A stretch of DNA of 64,000 bases, taken from contig NZ_PVTG01000001.1 in the NCBI RefSeq assembly GCF_003002915.1, positions 124,001 through 188,000 of the forward strand. Direction: 5' to 3'. Origin of the DNA: Geodermatophilus tzadiensis. Its GTDB lineage: Bacteria; Actinomycetota; Actinomycetes; Mycobacteriales; Geodermatophilaceae. The notes under the pieces were generated by a model. The model ran no database searches, was not told the origin of the DNA, and saw nothing but the letters and a program-made list of their open reading frames with translations. The position numbers and the translations under genes were made by a program. This document shows positions 1-7,974 of this stretch, piece after piece; the stretch's first letter is position 1, and each line of letters starts with the position of its first letter.

Positions 1-1
1 G

Positions 2-586
2 CTGCTCGACCGCTGGCTGCGGGCCCGGGGCTACCGGACGTGCACCTCGCAGATCCGGGTCAACGTCGACTGCACCGGCCTGGCGGTGGAGCGCCTGGAG
101 CGCCGGCTGGTCGAGCTCACCGAGCGGACCGGGCGGCCGGCGGCGATCGTGGGGCAGAGCCGCGGCGGGCTGTTCGCCAAGCTGGTGGCCGTGCGGCGGC
201 CCGACCTCGTCCGCGGGATCGTCACGCTGGGCAGCCCGAACGTCGACCACATGGCCATCAACCCCGTGGTCGCCGCCCAGGTGCGGCTGGTCGCGGCACT
301 CGGCACCGCCGGCGTGCCGGGGCTGTTCCGCGACGACTGCGTGCGGGGCGGGTGCGCCGACGACCTCGCCGCCGAGCTCGACCGCCCCTTCCCCGCGCAC
401 GTCCCCTACGTCTCGGTGTACTCGCGCAGCGACTGGGTGGTCGACTGGCACGCGTGCCTGGACCCGGCCGCCGAGAACGTCGAGGTCGACTCCAGCCACA
501 TCGGCATGAGCGTGCACCCGGAGGTCTACCGGCTGCTCGGCCGGCGGCTGGCCGACCTGGCGGCGCGGACCGCGGCCCCGGCCTGA
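2..586 (+). CDS. Alpha/beta hydrolase (lipase-like), 3' part
   Basis: The reading frame is open from the window edge, so the N-terminus lies outside. The visible 194 residues carry a nucleophile elbow GQSRGG, followed by a predicted core and a late SHIGM segment that would supply the catalytic histidine. A strand leading to DRWLRARGYRT before the elbow fits the alpha/beta hydrolase fold of triacylglycerol-lipase or esterase-like proteins. The substrate cannot be read from the sequence. It converges with the biotin-carrier gene, only 13 bases away. The start and any signal peptide are not visible. Confidence 0.8.
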   Translation: MLDRWLRARGYRTCTSQIRVNVDCTGLAVERLERRLVELTERTGRPAAIVGQSRGGLFAKLVAVRRPDLVRGIVTLGSPNVDHMAINPVVAAQVRLVAALGTAGVPGLFRDDCVRGGCADDLAAELDRPFPAHVPYVSVYSRSDWVVDWHACLDPAAENVEVDSSHIGMSVHPEVYRLLGRRLADLAARTAAPA

Positions 587-599
587 GCGGGGCCGCGGG

Positions 600-824
600 T
601 CAGTCGTCGGTGACGGTGGCGATGAGGTCGCCCTCCTGGAGCACCTCGCCCTCGACGACGTGCAGCTCCTGCACCACGCCGGCGCGCTCGGTGAGGACGG
701 GGATCTCCATCTTCATCGACTCCAGGACCACCAGCGTGTCCCCCGCGGCGACCTCGGCCCCGGGCGCGACCAGCACCCGCCACACGCTGGAGACCATCTC
801 GGCGTGGATCTCCTCGACCGCCAC
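600..824 (-). CDS. Stand-alone biotin/lipoyl carrier protein (TB7.3-like)
   Basis: A 74-residue protein consisting of a single biotinyl/lipoyl attachment domain. The ESMKM motif places the biotinylated lysine at residue 38, in the hairpin between two halves of the flattened barrel. The GTG start is chosen because a GGGAGG ribosome site sits about six bases upstream; longer versions lack one and add a sequence unlike the family. Small free biotin carriers near SigR/RsrA-type genes are known in actinobacteria (the mycobacterial TB7.3 protein, as I recall). Which carboxylase it serves is unknown. The adjacent upstream gene on the same strand resembles biotin carboxylase but lacks its ATP-binding part. 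Confidence 0.85.
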   Translation of the reverse strand: MAVEEIHAEMVSSVWRVLVAPGAEVAAGDTLVVLESMKMEIPVLTERAGVVQELHVVEGEVLQEGDLIATVTDD

Positions 825-882
825 GCGGCACCTCCCTCGGGTCGGGTCCCCATCCAAGCAGTGACCCGGACGGGGGCGCGCC

Positions 883-1932
883 TCAGCTGCCGGGCGCGGG
901 GTCGCCGTCGGCCAGCCGGCCGAGCACCGCGCAGACCTCCTCGCCGTCGTGCGGGACCCCGGTCTCGGGCAGTCCCGACAGCGCCGCGGCGGCCGCCCGG
1001 GCGGCGGTGGCGGTGTCGTCCCCGCCCGCGCTGACGGTGGCCAGCAGCGCGTCGTACCAGCCGTCGAGGCGGTCGCCGGGCTCGTAGCCGCTCACCGCGA
1101 CCACCTCGGTGCGCCCGGCGGTGCCGCGCACCCGGCCGGAGTCCGGCAGCCACCCGGTGACCCGGCCGGCGCGGCCCGGCGGCAGGGTGGCGCGCAGCTG
1201 GACGGCGACGGCGGCGCGCGGGGGCCGCTCCTCGGGCGTGCGGCGGCGCGGCCCGCGCTCGCCGGCGGCCGCGGCCAGCGCGAGGTCGACGGCGTCCACC
1301 CGGTGCGCGCGCTCGAGCACCGCCATGTCGAGGGAGAAGCCGGCCGCGATCTCACCCAGCTCGCCGTCCTCGGAGACGCCCACGGTGACCAGGCCGCGCC
1401 AGCCGACCTCGGCCAGCCGCTTGGCGCCGGGCGGCACCTCCAGCGGCGGCTCGGGGGTCCAGGACACCCGCGCGGTGCCGGCGGCCCGGTCGCGGGCCAC
1501 CGGGGTCGGGTAGCGCAGGCCCTCGTCGGTGACCAGCGCCAGCAGGCCGTGCTCGCTGGCCGGCTCGACGCCGTCCCCGCCGAGCCGCTCGAGCACCTCG
1601 GCCGGCGGGCCGATCCAGGTCAGCCCGGCGGCGGCCACCTCACCGGCCAGCGCGGCGTTGCCGGCCAGCGCCGGCGGCACCGGCAGGACGGCGGCCACCC
1701 CGCTGCGGCGGGCGGCCTCGACGATCCGGTCGACGGCGAGGTAGGACTCCACCGCGGGCGCCGGGCCGAGCAGCACCGCGTCGTCGGCCAGCCGCACGTG
1801 CCGGGCCGACCGCTCGGCCTCGGAGTAGACGGCCACCGACTTCACGTCGAGCCGGGAGCAGGCCGCGACGACCGCGCACGCCGCGGGCCCGCGGCCCGCC
1901 ACGAGCACGCTCTCGATCCCGTGCTGGGCCAC
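883..1932 (-). CDS. Degenerate biotin-carboxylase-like protein without ATP-grasp core
   Basis: A 349-residue protein whose first 115 residues match the biotin carboxylase N-terminal Rossmann domain (VLVAGRGPAACAV in place of the usual IANRGEIA, then AVYSEAER, HVRLADDAV and LTWIGPP). A C-terminal part from about residue 235 resembles the carboxylase C-terminal domain (VAVQLRATLPPGRAGRVTGW, GWYDALLA). The central ATP-grasp segment is largely missing, and the catalytic stretch usually written NTRLQVEH is replaced by SLDMAVLERAH. It should therefore not bind ATP or carboxylate biotin in the normal way. GTG at 1932 has an AGGGGAA site upstream; an ATG at 1983 is the alternative. It is followed by the free biotin-carrier gene, so a scaffold or biotin-sensing role is possible, but this is inference. 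Confidence 0.7.
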   Translation of the reverse strand: MAQHGIESVLVAGRGPAACAVVAACSRLDVKSVAVYSEAERSARHVRLADDAVLLGPAPAVESYLAVDRIVEAARRSGVAAVLPVPPALAGNAALAGEVAAAGLTWIGPPAEVLERLGGDGVEPASEHGLLALVTDEGLRYPTPVARDRAAGTARVSWTPEPPLEVPPGAKRLAEVGWRGLVTVGVSEDGELGEIAAGFSLDMAVLERAHRVDAVDLALAAAAGERGPRRRTPEERPPRAAVAVQLRATLPPGRAGRVTGWLPDSGRVRGTAGRTEVVAVSGYEPGDRLDGWYDALLATVSAGGDDTATAARAAAAALSGLPETGVPHDGEEVCAVLGRLADGDPAPGS

Positions 1933-2104
1933 GCCGTTCCCCTCGTCCCTGGCGGGAGCCCCGTCGCCCCCTCCCCCGGCCATGGTGCCCCGCGGTCCCG
2001 ACACCCGGGGCACCGGCCGGGGTGTGCCCACCCTCTTGTGGGACCCTGGGGCCAGTCCCGGCGGTCCCCGCCGACCACCCGACGACGAGGAGAGGAGGGC
2101 AGCG

Positions 2105-2179
2105 ATGTCCAAGCGTGGACGCAAGCGGCGCTCCCGCAAGGGGAACAAGGCCAACCACGGCAAGCGCCCCAACGCCTGA
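2105..2179 (+). CDS. 50S ribosomal protein bL37 (24 residues)
   Basis: A 24-residue, very basic protein beginning MSKRGRKRR and ending NHGKRPNA. This matches what I know of bL37, the small extra large-subunit protein seen in mycobacterial ribosome structures. It has a strong purine-rich ribosome site (GAGGAGAGGAGGG) just before the ATG. It stands alone between the carboxylase-like gene and rsrA, is divergent from the former and convergent with the latter, and is followed at once by a strong hairpin terminator. Its small size makes it easy to overlook in automated annotation. Confidence 0.82.
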   Translation: MSKRGRKRRSRKGNKANHGKRPNA

Positions 2180-2187
2180 ACGCACGA

Positions 2188-2215
2188 GCCCCGCTCCGGA
2201 GATCCGGAGCGGGGC
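2188..2215. terminator. Bidirectional hairpin terminator after bL37
   Basis: A perfect 13-base inverted repeat, GCCCCGCTCCGGA and its complement, separated by two bases. It lies nine bases after the bL37 stop and before the 3' end of convergent rsrA. There is no T-tract, as is common in GC-rich actinobacteria. Confidence 0.75.
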
Positions 2216-2226
2216 CTCGTGTGTGT

Positions 2227-2282
2227 GGCCCTCCTGCAGGGGCCCGCCGCGAGCGTGCGAGCGGTGGGGGGCAGGAGGGTCC
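2227..2282. repeat. Hairpin repeat family, copy (a), downstream of rsrA
   Basis: On the minus strand this begins six bases after the rsrA stop codon: GGACCCTCCTGC, a CCCCCCACC / CGCTCGC core, then GCAGGAGGG-type sequence closing the stem. Two clearly related elements lie at 37456-37512 and 63902-63958, each also directly after a gene's stop codon. It probably ends transcription. Confidence 0.6.
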
Positions 2283-2287
2283 TTCCT

Positions 2288-2626
2288 CTAGTCCTCGGTG
2301 GACCAGTCGGTGCGGACCACCTCGGTGCGCACCTGCTCGACGCTCACCTGCGTGCCGTCCTCCTCGAAGGAGACGCGGGTCAGCTGCAGCTTGATCCGGT
2401 CCTTGAGCCCGATCGGCGGCTTGTCCCCGCCGCAGCGGCGCCGGACCAGGGCCTTGAACTCCTGCTCGATGCCGAACTGCCGCAGGCACGGCGAGCAGTC
2501 CTCGAGGTGCTCGGCGATGACCTCGCGGCGGGCGTCGTCCGTCTCGTGGTCGAGGAACTCGAAGACGTGCGACAGCACGTCGTCGCACGAGGAGATCTCG
2601 AGCGGGTGCTCCTGCTCGGTGCTCAC
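2288..2626 (-). CDS. rsrA: Zinc-binding redox anti-sigma factor RsrA
   Basis: A 112-residue ZAS-family anti-sigma factor. The motif H40-x3-C44-x2-C47 (EHLEDCSPC) together with C14 matches the zinc site of Streptomyces RsrA; another cysteine lies at 65. In the family, oxidation of the cysteines releases zinc and frees SigR, and reduced thioredoxin or mycothiol systems reset it. The start overlaps the 3' end of the upstream sigma factor gene by four bases, so the two are translationally coupled. The protein acts in the cytoplasm on the sigma factor encoded next to it. Confidence 0.92.
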   Translation of the reverse strand: MSTEQEHPLEISSCDDVLSHVFEFLDHETDDARREVIAEHLEDCSPCLRQFGIEQEFKALVRRRCGGDKPPIGLKDRIKLQLTRVSFEEDGTQVSVEQVRTEVVRTDWSTED

Positions 2627-3333
2627 GACCCGGCCCCCTCTCCGGCGCCGGCGCGGACGAAGCCGCGCTCGCGGGCGTAGTCGGCCAGCAGCTTCTGCAG
2701 CCCCCGCCGGCCGCGGTGCAGCCGGGACATCACCGTGCCGATGGGCGTGCCCATGATCTCGGCGATCTCCTTGTAGGCGAAGCCCTCGACGTCGGCGAGG
2801 TACACCGCCAGCCGGAAGTCCTCCGGCAGCTGCTGCAGCGCGTCCTTGATGTCGGAGTCGGGCAGGTGGTCCAGCGCCTCGATCTCGGCCGAGCGCAGGC
2901 CGCTGGAGCTGTGCTCCTCGGCGGCGTAGAGCTGCCAGTCCTGCACCTGGTCGGTGGGGTACTGCTGCGGCTGCCGCTGCTTCTTGCGGTAGCTGTTGAT
3001 GTAGGTGTTGGTCAGGATCCGGTACAGCCAGGCCTTGAGGTTGGTGCCCTCGGCGAACTGGTGGAACGCGGAGTAGGCCTTGACGAACGTCTCCTGGACC
3101 AGGTCCTCGGCGTCGGCGGGGTTGCGGGTCATCCGCAGGGCCGCCGGGTAGAGCTGGTCGAGGAAGGGCAGCGCGTCGCGCTCGAACCGGGCGTCGCGCT
3201 CGGCGCGGGTCTCGGCGACCTCGGTGCGGCTGCCGCCCTCGCGGGCCTCGGGCACCTCGACGGGCGCCCCCACGACCTGCGGGGTCTCGGCGGGCTCGAC
3301 GGCGGGGTTCCCGCCTGCGGACTCCTCAGGCAC
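2623..3333 (-). CDS. sigR: Thiol-oxidative-stress sigma factor SigR (SigH), ECF family
   Basis: A 236-residue ECF sigma factor. Region 2 is seen in the stretch with [17 protein letters not shown] and [13 protein letters not shown]. Region 4 carries [19 protein letters not shown], the helix-turn-helix for the -35 box. It is expected to transcribe thiol-stress genes when RsrA is oxidised. The GTG start at 3333 has an AGAGAGGA ribosome site seven bases upstream and gives the usual family length. The frame stays open further upstream, and a SigR-type promoter (GGGAAT, 19 bases, GTT) sits at 3499-3472. A GTG at 3462, just downstream of that promoter, would add 43 residues, comparable to the longer unstable SigR' form of Streptomyces. 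Confidence 0.93.
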   Translation of the reverse strand: MPEESAGGNPAVEPAETPQVVGAPVEVPEAREGGSRTEVAETRAERDARFERDALPFLDQLYPAALRMTRNPADAEDLVQETFVKAYSAFHQFAEGTNLKAWLYRILTNTYINSYRKKQRQPQQYPTDQVQDWQLYAAEEHSSSGLRSAEIEALDHLPDSDIKDALQQLPEDFRLAVYLADVEGFAYKEIAEIMGTPIGTVMSRLHRGRRGLQKLLADYARERGFVRAGAGEGAGS

Positions 3334-3471
3334 CGACCGTCCTCTCTGTGGCACCCGGAGGCGGGCCGCCACGTCGGTCGATCCTAGTCGCGCGGCGTCG
3401 GGCCGGCCCGGGGGCCGCCGGCGCGGGGCCCGGCTGCGGGCGCTGGAGACGGTGCTGCTCACGGTCCCTGC

Positions 3472-3499
3472 AACGGTGCCCGCGGGGAGGGTCATTCCC
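3472..3499 (-). promoter_or_regulatory. SigR-type autoregulatory promoter of sigR-rsrA
   Basis: On the minus strand GGGAAT is followed after 19 bases by GTT, matching the SigR/SigH consensus (GGAAT, 18-19 bases, GTT). The expected transcription start, near 3465, is about 130 bases before the main sigR start. Autoregulation of sigR operons by this promoter type is established in Streptomyces and mycobacteria. Confidence 0.65.
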
Positions 3500-3537
3500 G
3501 TCGCGGGAACTCGGCGGCGGCCGCCCGGCCTGCTGGA

Positions 3538-3543
3538 TACAGT
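3538..3543 (+). promoter_or_regulatory. Leaderless -10 box of the ybaK-like gene
   Basis: TACAGT ends eight bases before the GTG at 3552, and no ribosome site lies between them. This fits the TANNNT box of leaderless actinobacterial mRNAs. Confidence 0.5.
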
Positions 3544-3551
3544 GCCCGGCC

Positions 3552-4025
3552 GTGGCGGCGACCCCCGCGGTGCGGGCCCTGGAGAAGGCCCGTGTGGCGC
3601 ACACCCTGCACCCCTACGACCCCGAGCACCCCGGCGACCAGGGCCACGGCGAGGCCGCGGTGGCCGCGCTCGGCGCCGACCCGCGCCAGGTGTTCAAGAC
3701 GCTGGTCACCCGGGTCGACGGCACGCTCACCGTGGCTCTGGTCCCGGTGAGCGGCAGCCTCGACCTCAAGGCCCTGGCCGCGGCGGCCGGCGGGCGCAGG
3801 GCGGCGATGGCCGACCCCGCCGACGCCGAGCGCACCACCGGCTACGTCGTCGGCGGGATCAGCCCGCTCGGGCAGCGGAAGGCGCTGCCGACGGTGGTCG
3901 ACGAGACGGCGCTGGGGTTCGCGACCGTGCTGGTGAGCGCCGGTCGTCGCGGGCTCCAGGTGGAGCTGCCCCCGGCCGACCTGGTCCGCCTCACCCGCGC
4001 CCGCACCGCCCCCATCGCGCGCTAG
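3552..4025 (+). CDS. ybaK: YbaK/EbsC-type aminoacyl-tRNA deacylase
   Basis: A 157-residue single-domain protein. The conserved lysine in QVFKTLV and the GGISPLG / [10 protein letters not shown] segment are typical of YbaK/EbsC proteins, which hydrolyse mischarged tRNA (Cys-tRNA-Pro in the best-studied case). The GTG at 3552 is chosen because the family homology begins a few residues later and a leaderless-type TACAGT box precedes it; the open frame upstream runs through the divergent sigR promoter. Its stop overlaps the stop of the convergent membrane gene. Confidence 0.87.
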   Translation: MAATPAVRALEKARVAHTLHPYDPEHPGDQGHGEAAVAALGADPRQVFKTLVTRVDGTLTVALVPVSGSLDLKALAAAAGGRRAAMADPADAERTTGYVVGGISPLGQRKALPTVVDETALGFATVLVSAGRRGLQVELPPADLVRLTRARTAPIAR

Positions 4026-5566
4026 CGGCTCGGAGCGCCGTAGGGGGTGAGCAGCTGGTCGACCGGGGCGCTGTCGTCGGTGAGCACCTGCGCGTCCCCG
4101 GCGAAGGCGGCCACCTCGCCGGCGGAGGCGACCTGCCAGGTGGAGTCCTGCGCCCGCAGCGCCCCGGCGACGGCCGCCTCGTCGAGCGACCGGTGCGACG
4201 CGACGGCGACCAGGTTGCCGCCGTCCTCCCCGGCGAGCACCGGGGCGCGGGCGAGCAGCAGCACGTGCGGCCAGACCTGCCGCATGGTGGCCAGCTCCGC
4301 GCGCACGAAGCCCAGCGGCGGGTGGTCGATGAGGTTGGCGACGTAGACGCCGTCGTGGGTGAGCGCGCGGTCGACCAGGCCGAGCGCCTCGACGGTGGTC
4401 AGCTGCCAGGGCACCGACAGGCCGCCGAAGGCGTCGCCGACGACGAGGTCGCGGGTGCCCGCGGTCTCGGCGTCCAGCCCGACCCGGGCGTCGCCGACCC
4501 GCACCTCGAGGTCGGCGGACTCCACCAGCCCGAGCTGCTCGCGGTCGATCTCGACCACGCCGGGGTCCACCTCCAGCACGCGGCTGACCGTGCCGGGGCG
4601 CACCTCGGCCAGGTAGCGCGGCACCGTGGCCCCGCCGCCGCCCAGGTGCAGCGCCGACAGCGGCTCTCCCGCCGGCGCCATCACGTCGGTCACCGCCGCG
4701 ATCGCCTGCACGTACGCGAACTCCAGGTGCGTGGGGTCGTCGAGGTCGACGTAGGAGTGCCGCAGCGTGTCGAGCACCAGGACCCGGCCGCCGTCCCGCT
4801 CGGGGTCGGCCACCACGCGGGCGCAGTGGTAGGCGGTCTCCTCCTCGCACGGCGTCGGCGCGACCGCCGCCAGCAGCGACCCGGCGACGGCGAGCAGGAG
4901 CAGCCCCGCCGGTACCCGGCCCGCCCCGCCGCCGGCGCCGCGGCGCAGCAGCACCCCGACCGCGATCCCGGCGACGACGGTGACCAGCCCGGTGCCCACC
5001 AGGATGCCGCTGCTGGGGAACACGGCGATGAGCAGGAACCCGGTGACGAAGGTGGCCGCGATCCCGCCGAGCGTGCCGATGCCCGAGAGCCGGCCGACCA
5101 CGGCGCCGGTCTCGTCGAGGCTGGCCAGCTGCAGCTTGACCACCATGGGCGGCACCGCGGACAGCAGCGCCGCGGGCACCACCACGGCGACGGCGGCCAG
5201 CAGCAGCACCCCGCCGGCGTCGGCGCCGGTGAGCAGCGACCCGGTGAAGCGGACGAGCGGGAGCACGGCGACCACCAGCGCCCCGCCGGCCACCAGCAGC
5301 GGCGCGATCAGCCGCCGCGGGTCGGTGCGGTCGGCCGTGGCGCCACCGGCCCAGGCGCCCATCGCGATCGCCGCCAGCGCGAAGCCGATGATCGCGGTGT
5401 TGGTCTGCAGCGTGATGCCGACGTAGGGCGCGATGAGCCGCAGCCCGACGATCTCGAGCACCAGAACCGCGCCGGAGGCCAGGAAGGTGACGCCGGCCGC
5501 CACCCAGCCGGGCAGCGCGCCGCCCGTCGGCGTGGGGGTGCGGTCGACGGTCGCGCGCTCGCTCAG
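4022..5566 (-). CDS. Membrane-anchored spermidine-synthase-like methyltransferase-fold protein
   Basis: A 514-residue protein in two halves. Roughly the first 260 residues hold about seven hydrophobic segments, as in fused MFS/spermidine synthase proteins. The second half is a Rossmann methyltransferase fold with LHLGGGGATVPRYL, the acidic end LEVDP and a VGDAFGG segment where spermidine synthases carry their catalytic aspartate. Polyamine synthesis is not proven; many such fusions have unknown substrates. The only start that fits is CTG at 5566, with a GAGGGG site at 5579-5574 overlapping the yedK stop, so it is coupled to yedK. GTG at 5503 is the alternative but has no ribosome site. Confidence 0.75.
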   Translation of the reverse strand: MSERATVDRTPTPTGGALPGWVAAGVTFLASGAVLVLEIVGLRLIAPYVGITLQTNTAIIGFALAAIAMGAWAGGATADRTDPRRLIAPLLVAGGALVVAVLPLVRFTGSLLTGADAGGVLLLAAVAVVVPAALLSAVPPMVVKLQLASLDETGAVVGRLSGIGTLGGIAATFVTGFLLIAVFPSSGILVGTGLVTVVAGIAVGVLLRRGAGGGAGRVPAGLLLLAVAGSLLAAVAPTPCEEETAYHCARVVADPERDGGRVLVLDTLRHSYVDLDDPTHLEFAYVQAIAAVTDVMAPAGEPLSALHLGGGGATVPRYLAEVRPGTVSRVLEVDPGVVEIDREQLGLVESADLEVRVGDARVGLDAETAGTRDLVVGDAFGGLSVPWQLTTVEALGLVDRALTHDGVYVANLIDHPPLGFVRAELATMRQVWPHVLLLARAPVLAGEDGGNLVAVASHRSLDEAAVAGALRAQDSTWQVASAGEVAAFAGDAQVLTDDSAPVDQLLTPYGAPSR

Positions 5567-5577
5567 GACGGGACCCC

Positions 5578-6324
5578 TCAGAAGAGCGCCGGCTGGTCGG
5601 CGGGGGCGCTGGTGCCCTCCACCCGGGCCAGCAGCTCGGCGCCGTTGTTGCGGACGTTGTTCACCGCGGTGCCCACCGGGCGCAGCTCCAGCGCCTCGAC
5701 GAGCTCCGGCGGGGTGGGCTCGGCGAGCGCCTCGACGTCGTCGCGGGCCGGGTCGAGCCACTCGGCCCACCGCTCGCGCGGCAGCACCAGCGGCATCCGG
5801 TCGTGGACCTCGGCCAGGGCCCCGACCGCGGGGGCGGTGACCACGGTGCAGGTGTAGAGCCGGTCCTCGCCCGTGCCCCACACCTCGTACAGGCCGGCCA
5901 TGGCGAGCACGGACCCGTCGGCGGGGGTGATGAAGAAGGGCTGCTTGCCCGGGGAGTCGAGCTTCTTCTGCCACTCGTACCAGCCGTCGGCCGGGACCAG
6001 GCAGCGCCGGGAGCGGGCGGCCGAGCGGAAGGCCGGCTTCTCGGTGAGCGACTCGACGCGGGCGTTGAGCAGCCGGTTGCCCACCGCGGGGTCCTTGGCC
6101 CAGGAGGGCACCAGCCCCCAGCGGACGGCGCGCAGCTCGCGGTGCCCGGCGCCGGTGGGGCTGCCCTCGGGGTCGCGCTCGCGCTTGGTGCGGACCACGT
6201 AGACGTCCTTGGTCGGCGCGACGTTGTAGTCCGCCCGGAGCGCCTGCTGCCCCTCGGCGGGCACCGCCTCGAACTCGACGACGAGGTCCTCGGGACGGCG
6301 GGTGGCGGCGTAGCGACCGCACAT
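5578..6324 (-). CDS. yedK: SRAP-family abasic-site protein YedK/HMCES
   Basis: A 248-residue protein that begins MCGRYA: after methionine removal Cys2 becomes the N-terminal nucleophile that forms a thiazolidine crosslink with abasic sites in single-stranded DNA. Other family marks are the NVAPT segment, [18 protein letters not shown] and EVHDRMP with the catalytic histidine. A GGGAGGA ribosome site precedes the ATG. It is divergent from the aldehyde dehydrogenase gene and overlaps the ribosome site of the membrane protein downstream. In M. tuberculosis the homologue lies next to aroA, as it nearly does here. Confidence 0.93.
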   Translation of the reverse strand: MCGRYAATRRPEDLVVEFEAVPAEGQQALRADYNVAPTKDVYVVRTKRERDPEGSPTGAGHRELRAVRWGLVPSWAKDPAVGNRLLNARVESLTEKPAFRSAARSRRCLVPADGWYEWQKKLDSPGKQPFFITPADGSVLAMAGLYEVWGTGEDRLYTCTVVTAPAVGALAEVHDRMPLVLPRERWAEWLDPARDDVEALAEPTPPELVEALELRPVGTAVNNVRNNGAELLARVEGTSAPADQPALF

Positions 6325-6469
6325 GGCTGGTCCTCCCGGCTGTCGGGCCGGCCCGGGTCGGGCCCGCGGGACCGACTCTAGGCGGGGCCGGGGACACCGG
6401 GAGTGCCCCGCTGGGCCTCGGGTAGGCCCGGGGTGGAGACCCCGGCGAGCAGAGACGAGGATCACGCGC

Positions 6470-7933
6470 GTGACCGCGACCCAGAACCCACCGCACGAGC
6501 AGCCGAAGACCGCGAGCGAGTCCGCCGAGCGGCGCTACGCGACGGTCAACCCCTTCACCGGCGAGGTCGAGAAGGAGTTCGACTTCACGCCGACCGAGGC
6601 CATCGACGGGATCGTCGGGAAGGCGCACGCCGCCTACCAGGAGTGGCGGCAGCGGCCGGTCGAGGAGCGCGCCGCCGTCGTCCGGCGGGCCGCCGAGCTC
6701 ATGGACGAGCGCCGCGAGGACCTCGCGCGGCTCATCACCACCGAGATGGGCAAGCGGCAGGAGGAGGCCACCGGCGAGCTCTACCTGTGCTCGATGATCC
6801 TGAAGTACTACGCCGACAACGGGCCCTCGTTCCTCGAGCCCAAGGCGATCCAGCCGCTCATGGGCAAGGGCGAGGCGGTCGTCGAGACCCAGCCGGTCGG
6901 CGTCCTGCTGGCCATCGAGCCGTGGAACTACCCCTTCTACCAGGTGGTCCGCGTGGCGGGCCCGAACCTGGTGCTGGGCAACACCGTCATCCTCAAGCAC
7001 GCCGAGATCACCCCGCAGTGCGCGGTGGCCATCGAGCAGCTGTTCACCGACGCCGGCGCGCCCGAGGGCGTCTTCACCAACACCTTCCTGCGCATCGACG
7101 ACGTCGAGCAGGTCATCGCCGACCCGCGGATCCAGGGCGTCACCCTGACCGGCAGCGAGCGCGCGGGCTCCGCCGTCGGCGCCCTGGCCGGCAAGCACCT
7201 GAAGAAGTCGGTGCTCGAGCTCGGCGGCAGCGACCCGTTCATCGTGCTCGACGCCGAGGACATGGGCGCCACCGTCAAGGCCGCGACCATGGGCCGGATG
7301 CAGAACACCGGCCAGGCGTGCACCGCCTCCAAGCGGCTGATCGTCACCGAGGAGAACTACGAGCCCTTCGTCGAGGGCCTCAAGCAGGCGTTCGGCACCT
7401 TCGCCCCCGGCGACCCGGCCGACCCCTCGACGTCGCTGGCCCCGCTGTCGAGCGAGCGCGCCGCGCAGGACCTGCACGCGCAGATCCAGGACGCGATCGA
7501 CAAGGGCGCCACCGTCGTCGCCGGCGGGAAGCGGCCCGACCACCCGGGCGCCTTCGTCGAGGCGACGATCCTGACCGACGTCACGCCGGAGATGCGGGCC
7601 TACCGCGAGGAGCTGTTCGGCCCGGCCGCCGTCGTCTACAAGGTGAAGGACGCCGACGAGGCGGTCGCCCTGGCCAACGACAGCGACTTCGGCCTCGGCG
7701 CCACCGTCATGAGCAGCGACGTCGACCGCGCCCGCGCGGTGGCCGAGCGGCTCGAGGCCGGCATGGTGTGGATCAACCAGCCCACCGGCTCCTCCCCCGA
7801 GCTGCCCTTCGGCGGGATCAAGCGCTCCGGCTACGGCCGCGAGCTCTCCGAGCTGGCGATGTTCGAGTTCGCCAACCGGCGGCTGGTCCGCACGGTGCCG
7901 GTGAAGAAGCCGAAGCCGCCGGTCGGCGGCTGA
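6470..7933 (+). CDS. gabD: NAD(P)-dependent succinate-semialdehyde dehydrogenase family protein
   Basis: A 487-residue aldehyde dehydrogenase. The general base is the Glu in [11 protein letters not shown] and the nucleophile the Cys in [21 protein letters not shown] and [11 protein letters not shown] form parts of the cofactor site, and the C-terminal [13 protein letters not shown] is typical. The closest recognisable subfamily is succinate-semialdehyde dehydrogenase, which feeds succinate into the TCA cycle. Other aldehydes cannot be excluded. The GTG start follows a GAGG ribosome site nine bases upstream. The gene is divergent from yedK. Confidence 0.88.
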   Translation: MTATQNPPHEQPKTASESAERRYATVNPFTGEVEKEFDFTPTEAIDGIVGKAHAAYQEWRQRPVEERAAVVRRAAELMDERREDLARLITTEMGKRQEEATGELYLCSMILKYYADNGPSFLEPKAIQPLMGKGEAVVETQPVGVLLAIEPWNYPFYQVVRVAGPNLVLGNTVILKHAEITPQCAVAIEQLFTDAGAPEGVFTNTFLRIDDVEQVIADPRIQGVTLTGSERAGSAVGALAGKHLKKSVLELGGSDPFIVLDAEDMGATVKAATMGRMQNTGQACTASKRLIVTEENYEPFVEGLKQAFGTFAPGDPADPSTSLAPLSSERAAQDLHAQIQDAIDKGATVVAGGKRPDHPGAFVEATILTDVTPEMRAYREELFGPAAVVYKVKDADEAVALANDSDFGLGATVMSSDVDRARAVAERLEAGMVWINQPTGSSPELPFGGIKRSGYGRELSELAMFEFANRRLVRTVPVKKPKPPVGG

Positions 7934-7962
7934 GCGGCTGGGGCGGCGTCGTCCGGACGGGG

Positions 7963-7968
7963 CAGGAT
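7963..7968 (+). promoter_or_regulatory. Possible leaderless -10 box of aroA
   Basis: CAGGAT, one base off TANNNT, ends six bases before the aroA GTG. The same bases could instead act as a weak ribosome site (AGGATGGG). Confidence 0.35.
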
Positions 7969-7974
7969 GGGCCC

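Noticed and set aside
949-2394. Plus-strand frame of 481 codons covering the carboxylase-like gene
   Set aside because: Composition is shadow-like, and the opposite strand carries clear biotin-carboxylase similarity.
3334-3495. ATG at 3495 as the sigR start
   Set aside because: This codon lies inside the -35 element of the SigR-type promoter, so it would not be on that transcript.
3224-5857. Very long open frame on the plus strand across sigR upstream region, ybaK and the membrane gene
   Set aside because: It is antisense to well-supported genes, has Arg/Gly/Pro-rich composition and no family match; typical of shadow frames in GC-rich DNA.
5579-7543. Continuation of the membrane spermidine-synthase-like frame upstream to 7543
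   Set aside because: The extra part is antisense to yedK-neighbour and aldehyde dehydrogenase genes and lacks homology; a ribosome site at 5579-5574 supports the short form.
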